A DNA stretch of 64,000 nucleotides from Massospora cicadina (GCA_022478985.1 JAKSZP010006716.1:105338-169337); one strand, 5' to 3'. Shown: positions 21,431-33,762, numbered from the stretch's first letter. Notes: generated from the sequence alone by a model not told the origin. Translations and numbers: made by a program.

Positions 21431-22795
21431 GAATCTTCGATATGGAAAAGGTGGATCATCTGCCTAAACACACCAGGTATGATTGTGGGTTTTGAATGAC
21501 TGTGGAGTTGGTGAACATCAACTGTCCGTTGTATCCCCATACAGTGGAGGAAGAAGTTGCACTCAATACCTGGTTGGACAATATGTTGAAAAAAGGTTGG
21601 CTGTTCAAGGAGACCTCACCTGTTGCCTCCCCCATTGTCTTTGCCAAAAAAGCGGATGGTTCTCTCTGTCCCTGCATGGATTATGGCCATTTGAATAAAA
21701 TAACAGTTACTGATCCCTACCCATTGCCTCTGGAGCAGACAATCAGTCAGGCAATCGCCAAATCCCATGTGTTCTCTAAGCTGGATCTGGTGAACGCCTT
21801 CAACCAAATTGGGTAATGGAAGGACAGGAATGGTTAACAGCGATCTGGATGAAGCGTGGCATTTTCCAATTTTGTGTAATGCCTTTCAGGCTGAAGAATG
21901 CTCCCGCTACATTCCAATGGATGATCAATAATGCACTGGGTGACCTCCTGGTTCACTTGTGCTGTTGCATACATCAATGATATTCTGGTTCACTCCCTGA
22001 CTCCCGAACAACACACAATTGACTTGGAAGCGGTGGTAGTCGCCTTGCATAAAGCAGGGTTGTTTCTCAAAGCTTCCAAGTGTGAGTTTTATAAGGAGGA
22101 GGTTACTTTCCTTGGGAACCTGGTTCTTAAGGATGGTGTCACAATCCCTCCCAACAAGTTAGATGCGATCTGAGAATGGCCAACCCTGACTACCCAGAAA
22201 CAATTATGGAGTTTCTTGGGAACCATCATTTTCTTAAAAAGTTCTCCCCGCACTCTCTCAGCTCGCCACCCCACTCCACCCACTCACAGGGAAAAATGTA
22301 CCTTTTCATTGGATGGACAAATGCCAACAGGCGTTTGAGTTGATTAAAGAGGTGTTCATATCCCCTCCCATTTTAAAACACGCCAATCCCACCAAGCCAT
22401 ATATTGTTGCATGTGATGCGTCATCAGTAGCTGTTGGAGCAGTGTTGCTCCAGGAGCACGATGGTTTGGAACACCCAGTTGCCTACTTTTCCTGAAAGTT
22501 TACCTCTATGGAGCAGTCTTGGGCTATTTATGACAAGGAGTTGGCAGCTGTTGCATGGGCCCTAACTCATTGGAGGTACCTGTTACAGGGTGCCCAACAT
22601 GAATTAACGGTTACGCATGGATCACCAGGCCTTGTTGTACTTTTGTAAGCCCCAAAAATTGGCACACCAACAAGCCTGAACCTATCAGGACCTGTGCAGT
22701 TTCAACTTCAAATATGAATTTGTAAAAGGTGCACTAAATGTACTTCCCAATTTTCTCAGCTGCAGCCCCACCCACAGTTCCACGGATCCAGAGGA
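21430..22795 (+). pseudogene. Element A reverse transcriptase and RNase H
   Basis: RT fingers begin near 21496 ('VNINCPLYPHTVEEEVALNTWL'), with 'FAKKADGSLCPCMDYGHLNK' and 'VFSKLDLVNAFNQI' to 21813. A stop follows at 21814. The catalytic box at 21970-21981 reads YIND, with asparagine for the first aspartate, which should abolish activity. The thumb ('FYKEEVTFLGNLVL') runs to 22173. RNase H starts near 22313 with 'ACDASSVAVGAVLLQ' (aspartate), then 'WAIYDKELAAVAWALTHWRY' (glutamate), and 'DHQALLYFCKPQKL' after a frameshift. In-frame stops lie near 22171, 22494 and 22678. Confidence 0.75.
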
Positions 22796-22796
22796 A

Positions 22797-24010
22797 GTGG
22801 ATCTTGTTACTGTGATTCCTACCACCCAAATCTTGTCAATTGTTCCCCCTGTCATTTCTTCCATCACTCTGGCTCCTGACGCTCCATTAGTTGCTCAGGT
22901 CTTAGCCAGTCAAATGGCCTGCCCTGAGGGCGTGGAGTTGGTCGAGCAGTTATCCCACCAGAAGCCTAAACACTCTCTATACTCACTAAAGGAGGGTCTT
23001 ATATATTTTAGATCTCGCGTTTGGGTTCCCCCTTCTTTCCAAAGTGAGGTATTTTGCGCCCATCATGACCCCCCACGGTTGGTCATCCTGGTTCTAAGAA
23101 ATGCATTGATTTGATCAAATGGACCTACAATTGGGAAGGTTTGACAAAAGAAGTTCCAGGCTGGATCGCTGATTGTGTTACTTGTGCTAGGGCCAAGTCA
23201 GACCGCTCTGCAAAAATGGCCTCCTGCATCCCTTACAGCAGGCGGAGGGTCCATGGACATCGGTGTCCATGGACTTTATTGTCAAGCTCCCCTGTTCTAA
23301 TGGGTTCACAGCGGTGATGGTAGTGGTGGATTGCTTTACAAAATTTTCCCTCTTTATCCCCTGCACTTCCATGATTACATCCAAAGAAACTGCCCACCTT
23401 TTCATATGCCATGTGTTTTTGATGTTTGGTCTCCCCCAGGAGATCATCAGCGACTGTGGTTCCCAGTTCACCGCGCGGTTTTGGAGTGAACTCCTATCAA
23501 TCCTGAAAATATCCCCCTGTTTCTCCACGGCATATCATCCTCAGTCTGAAGGCCAAACTGAGCGGGTCAATCAAGTTCTTGAACAGTACCTGCGTTGCTA
23601 TGCTACAGCCATGCAGGATACTTGGGCCAATGATCTCCCCCTCTCCCAATTCGCATACAATAATGGAACCCACGCGTCCATGGGGTTTTCCCCTTATGAA
23701 GCAATGTTGGGTTATAATCCTTCATTTTTAGTCAGACTGTGCTTGCGGCCAGAGGTTCAAGCTGCCGCGGACCATGCTGCTCATATTAGATTGACTCAAG
23801 GCTTAGTGTGGGAACACCTCACCAAAGCTATAGATGACTACAAGTGGTTTGAAGATCAAAAACGTCTTCCAGGTCACAAGTTTACAAAGGGTTCTTATGT
23901 TATGCTTGACACCCATCACTTAAAAATCCAGGCTCATTCCCACAAATTTGCCAGCAAACATTTGGGACCCCATTTGGTGGAGGAGGTATTGGGTAATGGG
24001 GCGTTCTGAC
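22797..24010 (+). pseudogene. Element A integrase
   Basis: The zinc-binding region is at about 22960-23200: histidines in 'FCAHHDPP', and 'DCVTCARAK' with the CXXC. The core at 23263-24009 has 'MDFIVKL' and 'VMVVVDCFTKF' (first aspartate), 'EIISDCGSQFTARFW' (second aspartate) and 'SEGQTERVNQVLEQYL' (glutamate region). The 248-codon core ORF, with 'YNNGTHASMGFSPYEAMLGY', is the best preserved part of A. A stop at 24007-24009 (TGA where B encodes glutamine, CAA) cuts off the C-terminal part. The enzyme would insert the cDNA. Confidence 0.75.
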
Positions 24011-24425
24011 TGAAGCTCCCCGTGCATTGGAAGCAGCATCCCATTTTCCATGTTTCCCAGCTGTCACCCTTCAAGGGTGCAATTCCCATGGAACTGGAAC
24101 CAATTATCATTGATAATGAAGAGGAGGCTGAGGTAGAAGCTATCCTGGCATCCCAGAAATCCTGACGTTCTGTACAATATCTCGTGGCCTGGAAAGGGTA
24201 TCTGGCCTATGAAAACAGTTGGGTCAAGGCGCGCAATTGTGCAAATTGCATGGACCTGGTTGATGTGTTCCATTTATCCCACCCCAAAGCTCCCCATCCC
24301 CCCCCCCAAAAAAAAGTTGTGACTATTATGGCAATCAAATTACCCAAGGCGCACAAGAATGTGGCTCTCATGCAGTTCCCCGGTGGTGGGGCCCTTCCCT
24401 TGGGAAAAGGAAAGGGTAATGTAAG
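24010..24425 (+). pseudogene. Element A integrase tail and chromodomain
   Basis: After the stop, 'LPVHWKQHPIFHVSQLSPFKG' continues the integrase C-terminal domain. 'EAEVEAILASQKS', a stop, then 'SVQYLVAWKGYLAYENSWV' (24170-24230) give a chromodomain, whose aromatic-rich 'YLVAWKGY..ENSW' core fits the fold that steers integration toward histone-marked chromatin. The tail ends at the purine tract (AAAAGGAAAGGGTAA) before the 3' LTR. Confidence 0.7.
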
Positions 24426-25540
24426 TCCTGGGGAACGTCCTCTGGGTGTTGACTAGGCCATTTTCCCATTTCCGAGTAAGAAGGCACCAAAGAGGATGGC
24501 TGTACCCCTCATTACTCAGGGTGATCTTGCTCACATAGTAGATGAGCGCTGGGTAACAGCTCTCCCACTTTGGATCCTGTTTCCAGTACCCACACTAACC
24601 TTGGCAGAACTGGTATGAGGAATCAGTGAATTCTGCGCTGAGATCACCAAAATAAAATTGAACATAACCAATTTGAGTGGCAATCTGCCCAATGCTCAGA
24701 TTTTAAATGGTCAAAAAGGTATGAAGACTGATCTATTGGCTGGAATGCCTGACAGTTGTGATTCAATTAACATGATGACAGAGAAAATCTCTCCCCTCCT
24801 AAATCTGGCAGGCATCACCCCTGATGGGCAGCTTCCTGCTGACAAATTGGGTGTTGCACCTGATGCAATGCCATTGACTGAATGAATGGCCCAGCGACCG
24901 AGCATGGGTGGGTTGGGCGTCCCAAACCTGTTCCCAACCAAATGGGCCCACCCCTATGTGGGGTGGCCTTGGGGGATTCCCACCGCTCATTGGGCTAAAT
25001 GCTGTCATGCCAACCATTGGAAATGTAGTTGAGCTTTGGTTCAGGCATTCAAGGTTGAACTGACAGTGACTCAGCTCACCGCCAAATTTTGTGATGACAG
25101 TTCCCAAGGAACTAACCCACCCATTCCCAAATAATTCGCCAGTTAGGTCAAATTTGAGGGACCCAATCCCAGCTTTGCTTTCCCCCAAATTGACTACTAT
25201 TTAATCAGTCATATCACATTGAGAAAATTGTTGGTCAATTATTCTTTCCTAAAATTTCCATTAAAATTCTTCCCAAAAATTAGTTTTTACATGTTAAAAA
25301 TTAAGCCACCTTATCCACTGACATTCTTGTACCCCTTAGGGTTAACGGCCATGTGCATCTGGTACTTTATTTTGTGCCTATATAAAATTCTGGCTCACTG
25401 GCAGATATTTGTGGAACTCTTTCCCAGTTCCATATTTGTCATATCAGCAGCAGTGCCCCAGGCATTCTGGTTTGCTGTTTGGATGCTCTGGCATCTAGGC
25501 TGGCAGGCCAGTTTAATTCTTACTTGCTGTTCACCTGACA
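24420..25540 (+). repeat. 3' LTR of element A
   Basis: Starts TGTAAGTCCTGGGG after a purine tract and ends CACCTGACA. It pairs with 19584-20708. Confidence 0.9.
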
Positions 25541-28500
25541 GTTAATGCCAGGAACATGCACTTCAAACTAAGTTGACATTAACTTGACCCTAAATGAGTT
25601 GGACCTTCTAAATTAATTTGAAAATTTGGTACTGCCACCTATCAAGCTGATATATCTCCTTCCATCAAAGAGTTTAGTACTCTGTGTGAGTGCTTTCTGG
25701 CCCCCTATGATGGATCCATGCCTACACATCTTGAACGTTTAATGGTGGATGAAGAATCTGAGTATGAGATTGACTTAACTATTGCTTATATTTTTCCCAT
25801 TGTTGCCTCATATATCTGGTATCATGGAAATGTTATGATGAGATGATAACAGCTGAACATGTGCAAGAGAGTTGTGCCAATGCTCTGAGATGAATTGCAA
25901 GCTTTTAAAAAGTTTTCTGATATATTACCCCATCTACCCAAGCTTCACTTGCTGCCATTAAGCTTAATAGTCACATAAGGAATTTATCCTAGCTGATTTT
26001 TCTTCTGGCGGTGTGGAGCCCTGTCCAAGAGAGGTGGGTAATGTTATCTAAAGTGGCATAAATACAGGTATTGGATGCTAAAATAAATCTAAGGAGTCCA
26101 AGGCCAAAACCTAGTAGAGAGCCTTTGAAAATTATTGAGGATCTCTCCAAGGTCATAGATAAAGGTAGTTTGTCACCCTGCCTGTTAAGCAAACGGCCCC
26201 TGATGTTAAAAAAGATGGGATCTATCCCAAAATTCCCCTAAAATCATTAACATTATAAAATATGGAGTAATTGAGCTTATCGAGTTCAGAAAATTTGTAT
26301 TTACTATAAATTAGGTGTTTACATCTAGGATAAAGTCTTGATGGCTTATTTGGATATAAAAACCAGCTATATGCACTAGATCCAAACATACTTGTCTCTA
26401 CTTATCAAGTATACTATCCCATAGGCCTTCATTAAAGGCTGACTTGTGCAAGATTTTATTTTGTGGTAAGTTTTGTTAATTGAGTTTATTAAATCTTGTC
26501 TTACAACGGCTTGGCTGTAGAAATATATAGTACATCTCTGTCATATTGAAAGGATACAAAAATGATTCCATAGCTGATCCTGTAAAGTCTGCAGCACAAT
26601 CATTAACTCATGCTTTTAAAAGTTTAACAGATCAATGAAACTTCATGGGCCCATTCTCCCCCTCTTTTATATCAGTTTAGCCTGTGTTCCGGTGCAGTAT
26701 TGCTGTTAGCCTGTTGATTACCTGGGATGTTGCTTTATATATTTCATGGTTTCATCTGTTTAGCTTTTATTACCAAGATTTTAGATGCTAGATCCACCTG
26801 TGATCATAATTCTTTACAGATTATAAGTGTCCAAGGTAGCCAATAAAGCTTTAGAAAATATCTATAGTAAACTTTATCTATAGCTGAGCCAAAAAATGTA
26901 GAGAATAAGCATAGGAGTTACATTGAAAAATAGCTATGAGTTGGTAGCCATGTCACAGAGCTAGAAAAAATTGAAAAAAATGGTAGGGCTGCTAAAAAAT
27001 TATACATTTAAGCCATCGTGATAAAGTTTGGCAGATAGCTTAGCATTTAATACCAACTGAAACTATAAACCACTATATATGAGTACCATTAATTGAGATT
27101 TTTAATAGTATTAATAAAAAGAAACTATATATAAATGCTCAAATTATGTGGGTGAATCTGACAGTTGATTGGTGTATAAAGGATGAGTTGCGACTAAGAT
27201 CTCTTAATTCAGCAAAATTGCAATATTATTAAACTTAGGCATCTTTACTTGCCTTATAATTATCAGTTTTGTAGATTTTGAGGAGATTTTGAACCATTTT
27301 TAGCTATGGCAACCTGAGGTAGTCCATATTGTGAGCAGGGCCGCAACCCATCTCCTTTTTATTATATATATAAATTTAAAAAGGGGCCTTTATTGGGGTT
27401 TAAGCTTCTCAGACTTGTATTTTTTATACCAATCTACACCAGCAAATGACAATAAAAGTGAGTTTATAAGCTTTAACGATTTTTATATATTCAGTTGCCA
27501 TTAAACTACTTTAAAAAGGGTAAGTGGCTAGCTTGAGCTTGTATAAGCATATCATAAATAATCAATGTAGCAATATAGATAAAACTCCCACTTAAAAAAG
27601 AGGATATAGCGATTTTTATTCCCCCTTCTAAAAGTTGGACACCTCCTCTAATTTAGTGGGGTGTACCTTTCCCAGATTTAATCTGCCTTGGATAAAGTTA
27701 TATCTCGATAAGTTGGCTGCCTTTTATACAATTTGAGTGGCCATAGCCTCAATCTAAGGGTTTTGCCAGGTTGGAGCTCACCAAAAAAACTTTGATCTTG
27801 ACTCTATCTCCAAACTTAGAAAAGCTCTGATAGTTTAAGGACTTGTAGGGAGATAAAATACTTTAGGTTATAGATTAACTTTATATAAGGATAAATCGAT
27901 GGATAGATATTAAAGTTTTTGATATAAAACCTTCAATGCTAGCTATTTCGATGATATAGGGGAGGAGGATATAACAGTGAGATTCAAGCCTTATAAAGTT
28001 ACCTCCCCATTTGGATTCCTAGTGGAACCTTGCCAGGAGATAATGCGACTATATTGGAGTTGGGCACCAAAATTTCGATCAATGTAGTGAATAACAATGC
28101 GGACTATAAAATTTTCCCTAGGATATCCGAGCGTAAGGAGGGTTGCCTGAGATCTCTATCCTCCACTTCTAAAATTTTACGTCTCGGTTCCTTTATAAAG
28201 TTTGGGGCGGTATATTTATCCTGAGGTAGATCCGCCTTAATTTGAATTTGTTTCATTGATATGGGGACACAAGCACCTAACCTCACATTAAGCTTTGTTA
28301 AGGGCTAGGGCATCAGCTTAAGTTTAGCACTGGCGTGCCAAGCTTAGTCCCAAACTTCGACTCAACAAAATCCTTAATGCCGCAGAAAAATACGCTAAAA
28401 GTTATTTTAAAGGCAGCGACAAGTAAAAAATCAGTGTCTCACTTCAACTCCAAAATAGACAAGCCAGATAACTCCTTAATTACCAAAATACAGCCGCATA

Positions 28501-28582
28501 ACGTATCTACAAAGAACCAAACCTAAAAATGAAGCATAATGATGTTTAATATTCGCAAAAGCACTTGCGAAATCAAGGGTAT
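25541..28582. other. AT-rich region without recognisable genes
   Basis: About 3 kb with only short interrupted frames on both strands. A forward reading near 26330-26400 gives 'KVLMAYLDIKTSYMH', loosely like an RT 'DLK.AY.H' motif, but nothing around it confirms that. Two short forward frames (28030-28224 and 28335-28526) match nothing I know. The last part should include the 3' UTR of the INO1 gene. Confidence 0.5.
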
Positions 28583-30206
28583 TCAATGGAAAGCCTTAGC
28601 TTCAAGCAGCATATCATTCTGAGGGGCAAGCCCAAGGCAAGCGCGGAAAATGTTTTCGATCGCCGAACGCTGCTTAGAAAGAGCATTGACGACTGGAGTA
28701 CCAGGGGGTACCATGGGGGCCTTAAGCATGTAGGACAGGATGGAAAGGACCGAGTGAAAAGGTGCGAATTCATCCATGCCCTCGGTCTTGTACTCAATAC
28801 GAGTCATGAGCTCGGTGATGAGCACAAGATCAAGTATCAGGGGGATGCCAAGAGGGAATCCTCACAGGTATTATAAAGGGATATGGTATTACGACCCCCC
28901 ATGAAGATCTCACTCACATATTCATCAAGGGCGCGCTTGCTATCCCCAACAGCCGGCACGTATTTGATAATGATGACGTGGTCGGGATGCTCCCCCTTCT
29001 TGTAGAGGATGCTATTGGCAGCCACCATATCATCGACCACGCTGCTCTTGGAGATCTCCTTGGAACGGAACTGTTGGGGAGCCGAAAGATTCTTGCCGTC
29101 GTTATTACCCAGGTGATTGTAGCTGGTGATGGAGAGAGGCTTGATGCCGGCGTTGACCAAAAAGTCCACAAGCACCGATTTAACCTTGGTCTGCCCACTC
29201 TTGAAATCATCTCCGCCAATGTAAACTCTGTGCTTTTCAGCAAACTCAACGCAGCCTGGCACGAAGGTGTTCTGAGGGCTTCCATTAATGAAGGGCGCAT
29301 TCTCAAGGATCGCGGCCATGGCAAAGATAGTAGAGGGTGACACCTCGAGATGCGAGTTCTTCACGGCATTGACGAGATTATCTGCGGTGTCATTAACGCC
29401 GGGGAGAATATCCGCATAGCGCTCGGTGTTGGCCGTCCAAACCACGATGACTTTGTCCAGGCCGTTGACTAGCTTAAAGTCCCGAATATCGGCACGGATC
29501 TTCTCGAGATGAGCCCACTTGTTGGACCCTGGGATCACGTTGTCAGCTCTATCGCTCTGATTAGCAGCAATAAAATCGGGGTAGTAAATGAATGGGAGAG
29601 GCTTAAGGGCGGCCATCTCATCGTAAATCTGGCGCTGAAGATCATAATCGAGGACTTGGGCGCGAGTCATGGCTTGGGCGAGATTATGGCTGCTGATGTC
29701 CCAGCCACCAAGGACTAAGTTGTTGGGGTGGGCCATGGGGAGCATATCAAGGAAAGGGATGAAAACATCATCCCCTTGTTCGTCGATACCCACCTTAAGG
29801 GTCGAAGCCATCACGAGAGAACCAAAGTAATTAGGATCCTTCTCGCCCTCCTTGGTCATCCATTTGACTCCCCGGCGGTTGGCGATGATACTGGCCGTAA
29901 GAGTCGAACCATTGTTACCACCCCATCCAACCATCATGAGACTTTGATATGGTTAGTATAAATAAAGTAAAAATACGACTTACCTAACTTAGGAACCTTC
30001 AATTCGGTTTTAAAAGTGTAAGTTTTTTCGGTAGGTTTGATGATCAGAGTATTGAGCTCGTCTCGAGAAACCTTGGAGTTGTGATACACATAGTCCGAAA
30101 TAATATGCTCCTGAGTGTAGACGACGGCTGGCGAGACAACCTTAAGCTTAAGGCCCTCTTCCTGAAAGGATGGGACAGAAGTGAAGATGAGGTTTGCAGG
30201 AGGCAT
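28583..30206 (-). CDS. INO1: Myo-inositol-1-phosphate synthase (two exons; two apparent frame lesions)
   Basis: Converts D-glucose 6-phosphate to 1D-myo-inositol 3-phosphate with bound NAD, the first committed step of inositol and so phosphatidylinositol synthesis, in the cytosol. Exon 1 (30206-29984) begins at an ATG with an in-frame TAA two codons upstream and ends '[10 protein letters not shown]'. Exon 2 encodes the NAD-binding 'GWGGNNGST', then 'NYFGS', 'YPDFIAANQ', 'WTANTERY', '[11 protein letters not shown]', '[14 protein letters not shown]', 'FRSKEISKS' and '[16 protein letters not shown]', all hallmarks of the family. The frame stops at 28837, but '[12 protein letters not shown]', 'LSYMLKAP' and '[14 protein letters not shown]' continue in the next frame to a stop at 28583. 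The total of about 525 residues is normal for the family. One base seems to be missing at the splice acceptor and one in a C run at 28837-28842. It could be a true gene with assembly errors, or a recently inactivated copy. Confidence 0.9.
29942..29983 (-). other. INO1: Intron of the INO1 gene
   Basis: Minus strand: donor G|GTAAGT, branch-like TACTAAC at about 29952-29958, acceptor CAAAG. The canonical splice (42 nt) gives GTC TCA TGA and a stop. The expected '[13 protein letters not shown]' would need one more G at the acceptor. A non-consensus donor GTATTT 8 nt downstream restores the frame but inserts Lys-Ser in the nucleotide-binding strand. Confidence 0.7.
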
Positions 30207-31874
30207 GGATTATCACTTGGCAGATTTAGGTTTGGCACCAACACGTTTATGACCACTATAAAGTCAGCCGATACAAGGAAGCTTACCGAAACGGGTTGTG
30301 CAACGACGATAATAGATTGGCGAACGTAGTTGAAAGTGTAGACCTGAAAACCTTGGCTTTGGATTTTCGAAACAAGAACAATAAAAAAACTTATGCTTGT
30401 TTTAACCTAAATTTATATCCTTAGAGAAACCTATCAAAGCTGCCCACATCCTTGCCACTTGAGATCCAATGGGTTTCAGACGAAGGTTCCAGCGGCGTAG
30501 AGACTTCGAGTCATTGGGTTCATAAATTTTATTGCAACTTCACCCAACCTGCATCTCTATGAGGCTCCGCAACCGAAACCTAAAATCAGCTGCAATTCAT
30601 GGCTACCGAATTGGCGTAGGTTTCTAAATGGGGTACTACTAACTTCACCGCATAATACCTTTAATGTGATAAACCGAGGTTAAATTGAATTGCGGTATGA
30701 AAAATGAACCCAGACTCGGATTTTTTTTACCGATTTATCTTAAGATTAGTCTAGATCCCATGGTTGGGACGTTTATTGCCTGAGTGTAAAACAACGCTAT
30801 GCTTTAGTAGTTTTGTTTTGTAGAAATCAACTATAAATTTGTAAGGGTCAATGTCTAACTTTATAAATATAGATGCATAGCTAATTTATCTATATGCCCC
30901 TCTTTTTTCTAACGACCAGATTTTGATTGATTTTTACCATAGTAGAGTTATCACTAAAGAATTTTTGCCATATATTGATTAAAGTTTCCAATAGATAAAA
31001 AAAGAGCAACGAAGGTTTCCGCTATTGAAAAATTACCTTTTTTGGACAGCTGAAGTTTTAAAAGAATTGAAGGTATAATTAGTCCACTAATCAATATTGT
31101 ATATATTTTTAAAAAGATTATAAAAATTATGAAACTGATCAAGTTGAAATTATCTGTCAGATGCTAAAACAGGGTTAAGTAATCGCATGGGTCAGAGGTT
31201 TAACGTGCCAAGGAAATACTTGGCTTCCATCTTGGGTACTAAAACATCCAAGATAGGAGCTACAGGACACAAGGCATTGCTGTTCTTACAAATTGTGTAT
31301 ATGATGTTTCAGAAGATCAATATGAAAAGTAGAGGTCTAGAAAGATTGCTCCCACCCCAACTGCAAGGCTGATAACTAGTAGGAAAGTCCAAAAAATTAA
31401 CTTAATGGGATTTGTGATTGGGTGGGATAGCTGTTGATTGTGTCAGGTGGTCACCAAATGGTTCCATTAATTGGGGATTGACTCAAGTAGTTGCCACCTC
31501 CATATCAGGAACTTTTCTATTGAGGTTCCCCTCAGTATGATTTAATAATAGTTTGTCCTCTATAAAGACTTATTCATGCTGTCACAGATGAACTTCCAAT
31601 TTTATTGAAAATATTGGTACACAGTACTATATCATTTTAGATAATAATTTTGCCCCTCCTTTTGACTATTTTCAACAGCCAAGGCTTTGTCAGAAAGTAC
31701 AAGAAAAGTCAACTTCCAGTAACAATCCAATGATATATGTCCTATGCACAGTGTCAGACAAACGTATGTTCACCTGGTTGAGAAGAATATCTAGATGCCA
31801 AATAGTTTAAAAAATTCTAAAAATTTAAATTAAACTCTCAGAGAATTAGGTAAACTAGTTTTAAAGTCACCCCC
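30207..31874. other. INO1 upstream region and unassigned AT-rich sequence
   Basis: Immediately upstream of INO1 (to about 30.7 kb) base composition is less AT-rich, and this is presumably promoter and 5' UTR. A GGTAAGC donor-like site on the minus strand near 30283-30287 would allow a 5'-UTR intron, but this is unproven. From about 30.7 to 31.87 kb I see no gene. A short forward frame at 31187-31372 is not recognisable. The right end may belong to the 5' LTR of element H, which D interrupts. Confidence 0.4.
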
Positions 31875-32393
31875 TGTTAAAATTTAAGAGGTTTCAATTA
31901 TTGTTCAAGACCAGTAGTTCCCTAAACTTCAACTGCACAGGTTCAGTATGTGCATGAGTTGCATTTTCTGAGAGTAGATGATAGTTGAATGATAATAGTA
32001 TGAAGACTATTATCCATAGTTGAATAGATAACCCATTCTGGTCTAATGCTTAATCTGCACTTCTCCATAAAATACTCTTGATGTCATCAGTAGGGACTTA
32101 TACCCTTATCTGCCTAACTTGATCCATGCTCAGTTCCCTAAGTTTATGGCCTTTCTTCTGGTCTTGTAGAATCTACAGAAATTCCCATCTAAGCTTAGAT
32201 TTTCTTCTAAGGATCCTCAATCCTTACTCTTTATCCAACAAAAGAGTTCCCAATTAAAGCACTTAGCAATAATTTCCTGAAGATAAATAAAACTAAGACT
32301 GATAATAAACTCTGCAAAATTAGACTCTTTTTTAATATTAATTATCAGAGTAATTTATAGAGAAGTTTTGGCACTCAACCCTTAGTTGGTAAC

Positions 32394-33761
32394 TGTAAGT
32401 CTCGGGGAGTATCCTTTGGTTCTTGATTGAGCTATCTTTCCATTCCCAAGTAAGAAAATACCAAAGAGGATGGCAGTACCCCTCATCACCCAAGGTGATC
32501 TCACCCATGTAGTTGATGAGCAATGGGTGACAGCTCATCCACTTTGGATTCTACCCCCAATTTCCTCACTCACCTCAGCAGAACTGTTGCAGAGAATCAG
32601 TGAAATCTGTGCCACATTGTCAAACTAAAATCAGTCAGATCTAATTTAGGTGGCAATTGGGCAGATGGCCAAAATTTGAATGGTTGTAAAAGCATGAAGA
32701 ATGAAACATTGGCCAGATCACCCAATGGTTCCAATTTGACTCCTAAATCAGTAGAACAAATATTGGGCACCATCGCTGAGAGTTCAAAACCCTCCAATAG
32801 TAATTCAGGCATTGTGCCCAATGGGCCTCTATTGACCAAATGAATGGTTAATTGACCAAGCGCGGGCGGGTTGGCCATCCCAAACCTGTTCCCAACCAAA
32901 TGGTCCTATCCCTATAACGGATGGCCTTGGGGGATTCCCATCACTTGTCAGGCCAAACACCATCATGCTAACTGTCAGAAACGTAATTGACCCCTGGTCC
33001 AGACGTTTGAGGTCAAACTGACAGAGACTTGGCCCGCTGCCAAATTTTTCAATGATGGTTCCCAAAGAATAAACCCCCCCTCTACTATCCAATTCACCGG
33101 TTAGGCCAAATTTGTGGATCCTGACCATATTTTCACCAATTTACCACTATTTAATCAGTTGCAAGGTACTGAGAAGATTGTTGGTCAATTTTTATTACTT
33201 TATTTCCCAAATAAAATTTTATTGAAAAACCCCAAATTTTTATCTCCCTCCTTTCAACCACATTCCATATGGTGTTTGCCTGGTGGTCCACCGCTCTGAA
33301 CTCTGGGTGGGCCTTACCAATTCTCTTGGTTACTATGATTCCCTCTATCACCAATTGGGCTTGACAAGTCCAAAAGTTTTGGCTCTACAACCCAGTTCTC
33401 ATGACTTTTTGGCAGCAATATACAGGGATCTTATGGCCCTATGTTCACCAACTACAAGAGAAGATTCACCACTCTTTTACCCCCAACAAAATGGTCTTAA
33501 CAACCAAGAATCTCACAGTAACTATCCCAGTAGTTTCCACTCCTGTTAGCAGAACCCCTGGGTCTGAAATCTATTTGGTGTGGTTTGCTGTTGAGATACT
33601 CCTAACCCTGATATTCTGCCATCATTTTGTGGTATCCTATTTCCTGGATCCATATCAAGTCGTACAGTTGGCAATGCCTCTGGCATTCTGGCTTGCTTTC
33701 TGGATACTTACGCACCCTGACTGGCAGGCTGGTCTAAACTTCTTCTGCCATTTCCATGACA
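32394..33761 (+). repeat. 5' LTR of element B
   Basis: TGTAAGTCTCGGGG...CATGACA. Contains TATTTAAT (33148-33155) and, 32 bases on, GTTGGTCAATT (33180-33190), the likely transcript start. Confidence 0.9.
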
Positions 33762-33762
33762 T

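Larger units (their letters stand above)
19584..25540 (+). mobile_element. Element A: Ty3/gypsy chromovirus, self-priming type, gag-deleted
   Basis: Two LTRs of 1125 and 1121 bp, both TGTAAGTCC...CCTGACA, flank a 3711-bp internal region. The internal region holds a self-complementary primer site, protease, RT, RNase H, integrase and a chromodomain. The order RT-RNase H-integrase-chromodomain defines chromoviruses. Compared with B, about 0.75 kb of gag is missing between the primer site and protease. The flanking pentamers AATGG and GTTAA do not match. The RT box is YIND rather than YIDD, and several frames are broken, so A is non-autonomous. Confidence 0.85.

Noticed and set aside
28830..28845. 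Programmed -1 ribosomal frameshift in INO1 at the CCCCC-TGA
   Set aside because: The P-site codon TCC would have to re-pair with ATC, there is no proper X XXY YYZ heptamer, and no INO1 family member is known to need one; a missing base is simpler.
28914..29340. Two long frames overlapping INO1 (minus 28914-29324 and plus 28978-29340)
   Set aside because: They are other-frame shadows of the well-conserved INO1 coding sequence and resemble no protein.
33401..33761. Frames in the B LTR (33283-33760 and 39129-39627) as genes
   Set aside because: LTR sequence repeated at both ends of B; apparent openness reflects base composition.
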